This document shows, piece by piece, positions 6,476 through 8,710 of a stretch of 8,710 nt of DNA; within the stretch, counting starts at the first letter, position 1, and the number at the start of each line of letters is the position of its first letter. The notes under the pieces are model-generated. The model was not told the DNA's origin, searched no databases, and saw nothing but the letters and a program-made list of their open reading frames with translations. The stretch comes from Candidatus Cloacimonadota bacterium (lineage in GTDB: Bacteria; Cloacimonadota; Cloacimonadia; Cloacimonadales; Cloacimonadaceae), in NCBI GenBank assembly GCA_028683635.1, contig JAQUHL010000062.1, positions 1-8,710 on the forward strand. Direction: 5' to 3'. A program made the position numbers and the translations under genes.

Positions 6476-7338
6476 GACATCTCCTTTCTGGCTTCCGGAC
6501 AGTATTTCTCCAGATAGAGCCTGGCAGATTCTTTTGCCATATTTCTGATTCGGCCTATATAGGCGGCACGCTCGGTAACGCTGATTACACCTGCTGCATC
6601 GAGCAGATTGAAAGTGTGTGAGCATTTCAACAGCTGGTCATAGGCGGGAAAGATTAGATTTCTGTCAAGCAAAGACTTGCATTCTGCCTCGTAGTCCCGG
6701 AAGAATTCGAAGAGCTTGGCAGTATTGCTGTGTTTGAAGTTGTATTCGGAGTATTCCACTTCCCGATTAAAATAGAGCTCGCCATATTTTGTTCCGATGC
6801 TGTAATCTATCTGCCGGTAATCGTTTACGTCCTGGATATACATTGCGATGCGTTCCAATCCATAGGTCAGTTCCACGGATATTGGGAACACATCGAAGCT
6901 GCCAACGATCTGGAAATAGGTAAACTGGCTTATTTCCATCCCATCCAGCCATACTTCCCAACCCAATCCCGCTGCTCCGAGGGTGGGAGATTCCCAATCA
7001 TCCTCCACAAAGCGGATGTCGTGGCAGGAAATATCAATGCCAATTGCCATGAGGCTTTGCAGATAGAGCTCCTGGATGTCCTGAGGGGCAGGCTTGATGA
7101 TAACCTGGAACTGGTAGTAATGTTGCAGGCGGTTGGGATTTTCTCCATATCTGCCATCCTTTGGTCTGCGGCAGGCCTGGGGATAGGCAATGGCTGTTTC
7201 CCTGGCTCCCAAAGCTCCAAAGAAGGTGGCAGGGTGAAAGGTTCCGGCACCCATCTCCAGGTCGTAAGGCTGGATCAGATTGCAGCCTTTTTCCGCCCAG
7301 AATTTTTGGAGGTTTAGAATTATATCTTGAAAGGTCAT
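6472..7338 (-). CDS. glyQ: Glycine--tRNA ligase alpha subunit
   Basis: A 288-residue catalytic alpha subunit of the bacterial heterotetrameric (alpha2beta2) glycyl-tRNA synthetase, a class II enzyme that charges tRNA-Gly with glycine using ATP. The whole protein matches the family. The N-terminus is T-F-Q-D-I-I-L-N-L-Q-K-F-W-A-E-K-G-C, followed by Q-P-Y-D-x-E-x-G-A-G-T-F-H-P-A-T-F (23-39). Motif 2 lies around R-R-P-K-D-G-R-Y-G-E-N-P-N-R (57-70). The conserved F-V-E-D-D-W-E-S-P-T-L-G block starts at 110, and motif 3 is T-Y-G-L-E-R-I-A-M-Y (158-167). The C-terminus keeps S-H-T-F-N-L-L-D (240-247) and S-V-T-E-R. The ATG at 7338 has GGAG 5 nt upstream. The enzyme needs the beta subunit GlyS for tRNA binding, but no glyS lies downstream here; the next gene is a nucleotidyltransferase-like protein overlapping by ATGA. 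Confidence 0.98.
   Translation of the reverse strand: MTFQDIILNLQKFWAEKGCNLIQPYDLEMGAGTFHPATFFGALGARETAIAYPQACRRPKDGRYGENPNRLQHYYQFQVIIKPAPQDIQELYLQSLMAIGIDISCHDIRFVEDDWESPTLGAAGLGWEVWLDGMEISQFTYFQIVGSFDVFPISVELTYGLERIAMYIQDVNDYRQIDYSIGTKYGELYFNREVEYSEYNFKHSNTAKLFEFFRDYEAECKSLLDRNLIFPAYDQLLKCSHTFNLLDAAGVISVTERAAYIGRIRNMAKESARLYLEKYCPEARKEMS
6479..6487 (-). promoter_or_regulatory. Ribosome binding site that fixes the start of the nucleotidyltransferase-like gene
   Basis: AAAGGAGAT lies inside the 3' end of glyQ. Its GGAG ends 5 nt before the ATG at 6475. This supports that start over the upstream in-frame ATG at 6625 and shows an independent initiation site despite the ATGA overlap. Confidence 0.8.
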
Positions 7339-7343
7339 TTATA

Positions 7344-7347
7344 CTCC
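7344..7347 (-). promoter_or_regulatory. Ribosome binding site of glyQ
   Basis: GGAG lies in the 23-nt gap after the merR stop and ends 5 nt before the glyQ ATG. The gap is too short for an obvious separate promoter, so glyQ is probably read from the upstream transcript. Confidence 0.65.
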
Positions 7348-7361
7348 ATGAATTTGCTTGT

Positions 7362-7769
7362 TTATTCGTTCCTGGCCTGTTTGCATAAGGCGATAATCTG
7401 TTCTAACTGCTGCCTGATCCGGCCAAGATCACTTGCCGGGATAGCAGGGGACTTATCCAGGCTTGCCCTTTTTGCCGGAAGTGCTGGTTCCGGTGCAGAT
7501 TGAGGTTCTTGGCCACCGTGGTATTTGGAGGGGACGAATTTTTCCACCCTGAGCTGCTGTCTGGCTCCTTCGATCGTAAATCTCTGCACATAGAGCAGGT
7601 CTTTTATCTTACGGATCAGCTCGATCTGCCCTAAAGTGTATTTACGGATGCGATGCTTTCCCTTGGAAGGACGCAACTGGCTAAACTCGCTTTCCCAGAA
7701 TCTGATGGTATTGATGGGCAGTTCGAGGATCGAGCTTACTTCACCAATGGTATAATATACTTTATTCAT
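7362..7769 (-). CDS. Small MerR-family transcriptional regulator
   Basis: A 135-residue DNA-binding protein. The N-terminal winged helix-turn-helix is clear: Y-T-I-G-E-V-S-S-I-L-E-L (6-17), T-I-R-F-W-E-S-E-F (21-29), the wing K-H-R-I-R-K-Y-T (38-45), then I-E-L-I-R-K-I-K-D-L-L-Y (49-60) and a further helix with F-T-I-E-G-A-R-Q-Q-L. Residues about 80-113 are a Pro/Ala/Ser-rich linker, and 114-135 form a short amphipathic helix that could dimerise. The effector-binding or metal-binding C-terminal domain of classical MerR proteins is absent, so no ligand can be predicted. The single-domain R-F-W-E-x-E-F type is often found near translation genes. The ATG overlaps the lnt stop as ATGA, with AGGAGGT 8 nt upstream. 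Possible targets are this operon or unlinked genes. Confidence 0.92.
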   Translation of the reverse strand: MNKVYYTIGEVSSILELPINTIRFWESEFSQLRPSKGKHRIRKYTLGQIELIRKIKDLLYVQRFTIEGARQQLRVEKFVPSKYHGGQEPQSAPEPALPAKRASLDKSPAIPASDLGRIRQQLEQIIALCKQARNE

Positions 7770-8710
7770 GTGTTGCTACCTCCTGATCTTTTGCGGATGG
7801 CGGCGAACAAAAACAGCAGCAAGGCCAGGATAGTTACCGCCATTGGATAGAGATAGATCCTTCTGAAAAGAGTGATGCGGCTGCTTTTATATAGCGGTGC
7901 AGTAATATTTTGGGATTCAAAGAGACCGGCTTTTTCAAGAACTCTGCCAGTGGGGCTCACGATCATGGAAATACCTGTGTTTGCAGAGCGATAAATCTGG
8001 ATGCGACTTTCGATTGCCCTGAACCTGGCCATTATTGAATGCATCCAGGGACCATAGGAGGTGCCAAACCAGGCGTCATTGGTAATATTAACAAGGTAGT
8101 CCGATTTACGGTAAGTTCTGGGTTCCTGAGTGGGATTGTTCTTTGAAAAGCTATCCTTTGCCACCGCCATTTGCAGGTTGAGATCCGAAAAGGCTATCTC
8201 ATAGCAAATGGATGGGGAAAAGAGATAGTTCCCGCTTTTGTAATATCTGATCTCGGTTCCATATTCCCAGTTTGCCTGGCCAAACTGTAATTTCCACAGG
8301 ATAGGGAAATAGGCAAGCCAGGGCATCCTTTCAGCCACAGGAACCAAAATTATCTTGTAATATAGATCGCCAGCCTGCTTTCCTGGTCTGAACAATGTGG
8401 CGGCGTTGTAATATTTATAGGGATCTTCTTTGCTTCGTTCTTCGGAGTATTCCGCATGTGGAAACCCGGTGAAGATATCAAACTTATAAGTATCCAGAAA
8501 CTGGCTCATCAATACTTGATCCGGATCGAGCAACATGATATGCTCTGGAATCGCAGCTTCGGGGAAGATCAGCAGCCTGGCATCATTATATTGAGCTTCC
8601 ATACAGCGTTCATGATAGACTTTCATGATCCTGAAAAACTCGTCTCTATCCCACTTTTCACTTTGTTTAATGGAGGGTTGCATCACAAAGATACCCGCCT
8701 CGTGCCTGGT
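7766..8710 (-). CDS. lnt: Apolipoprotein N-acyltransferase (partial, N-terminus beyond window)
   Basis: This is the C-terminal part of the inner-membrane enzyme that transfers a fatty acid from phospholipid to the N-terminal Cys of apolipoproteins, the last step of lipoprotein maturation. The frame is open to the right edge. The GTG at 8686 is internal, because the residues before it (ending A-G-I-F) continue naturally into V-M-Q-P-S-I-K-Q-S-E-K-W-D, the usual start of the nitrilase-like domain. The catalytic triad is visible: Glu in I-F-P-E-A-A (codon 8558-8560), Lys in Y-Y-K-I-I-L-V-P (codon 8354-8356) and Cys in I-C-Y-E-I-A-F (codon 8204-8206). The family motif N-D-A-W-F-G and the later R-S-A-N-T-G follow. 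A C-terminal membrane helix (about 7790-7860) ends in a basic tail. The multi-pass N-terminal membrane part is missing only because of the window edge. A stretch of about 20 polar residues between the Cys motif and L-V-N-I-T-N-D-A-W-F-G looks longer than usual. Confidence 0.95.
   Translation of the reverse strand, partial: TRHEAGIFVMQPSIKQSEKWDRDEFFRIMKVYHERCMEAQYNDARLLIFPEAAIPEHIMLLDPDQVLMSQFLDTYKFDIFTGFPHAEYSEERSKEDPYKYYNAATLFRPGKQAGDLYYKIILVPVAERMPWLAYFPILWKLQFGQANWEYGTEIRYYKSGNYLFSPSICYEIAFSDLNLQMAVAKDSFSKNNPTQEPRTYRKSDYLVNITNDAWFGTSYGPWMHSIMARFRAIESRIQIYRSANTGISMIVSPTGRVLEKAGLFESQNITAPLYKSSRITLFRRIYLYPMAVTILALLLFLFAAIRKRSGGSNT
7778..7784 (-). promoter_or_regulatory. Strong ribosome binding site of the merR-type gene inside lnt
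   Basis: A full AGGAGGT lies within the lnt 3' end, 8 nt before the ATG at 7769. It confirms this start and indicates efficient reinitiation on the lnt transcript. Confidence 0.8.

Noticed and set aside
6475..6625. Upstream start of the nucleotidyltransferase-like gene at 6625
   Set aside because: The extra 50 residues are an out-of-frame reading of the conserved glyQ C-terminus (Arg/Cys-rich), and the strong ribosome binding site at 6479-6487 points to 6475.

Overview
The window looks like bacterial chromosome from a Gram-negative organism. It encodes apolipoprotein N-acyltransferase, the enzyme that completes outer-membrane-type lipoproteins, and a large Sec-exported protein. Base composition is moderate (high 40s % GC by eye) and coding density is high. 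The mix of a two-subunit-type GlyQ, a small MerR regulator, an N-formylglutamate amidohydrolase-like protein and an exported G-N-D-x-Y repeat protein suggests Cloacimonadota (Cloacimonetes) or a related lineage. That placement is an impression, not a result. I saw no tRNA, rRNA, insertion sequence, CRISPR or phage gene.

Layout: every supported gene is on the minus strand, so transcription runs from 8710 towards 1. The first six genes form a tight block that is probably one operon: lnt (partial, runs off the right edge), a small merR-type regulator (ATGA overlap with lnt), glyQ (23-nt gap), a nucleotidyltransferase-like protein of unproven activity (ATGA overlap with glyQ), an N-formylglutamate amidohydrolase family protein (20-nt overlap) and a membrane hybrid-sensor-type histidine kinase without a receiver domain (7-nt gap). 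Next comes a 299-nt non-coding gap with small inverted repeats, two of which are mutually exclusive. The last gene starts at 2457 and fills the rest of the window. It is open for 819 codons to the left edge without a stop and is by far the least understood gene here.

How they fit together: the operon mixes envelope biogenesis (Lnt), translation (GlyQ), a transcription regulator and a two-component sensor, so it reads as a housekeeping cluster rather than one pathway. Two things stand out. The GlyQ alpha subunit has no glyS beta-subunit gene next to it; a nucleotidyltransferase-like gene is translationally coupled in its place. The final gene encodes an exported protein with about 13 copies of a 24-32-residue unit (G-[N/D]-D-x-Y followed by Q-G-x-G and G-x-L-x-D) between a helical N-terminal domain and a HEAT-like C-terminal region. 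It is the best candidate here for undescribed biology.
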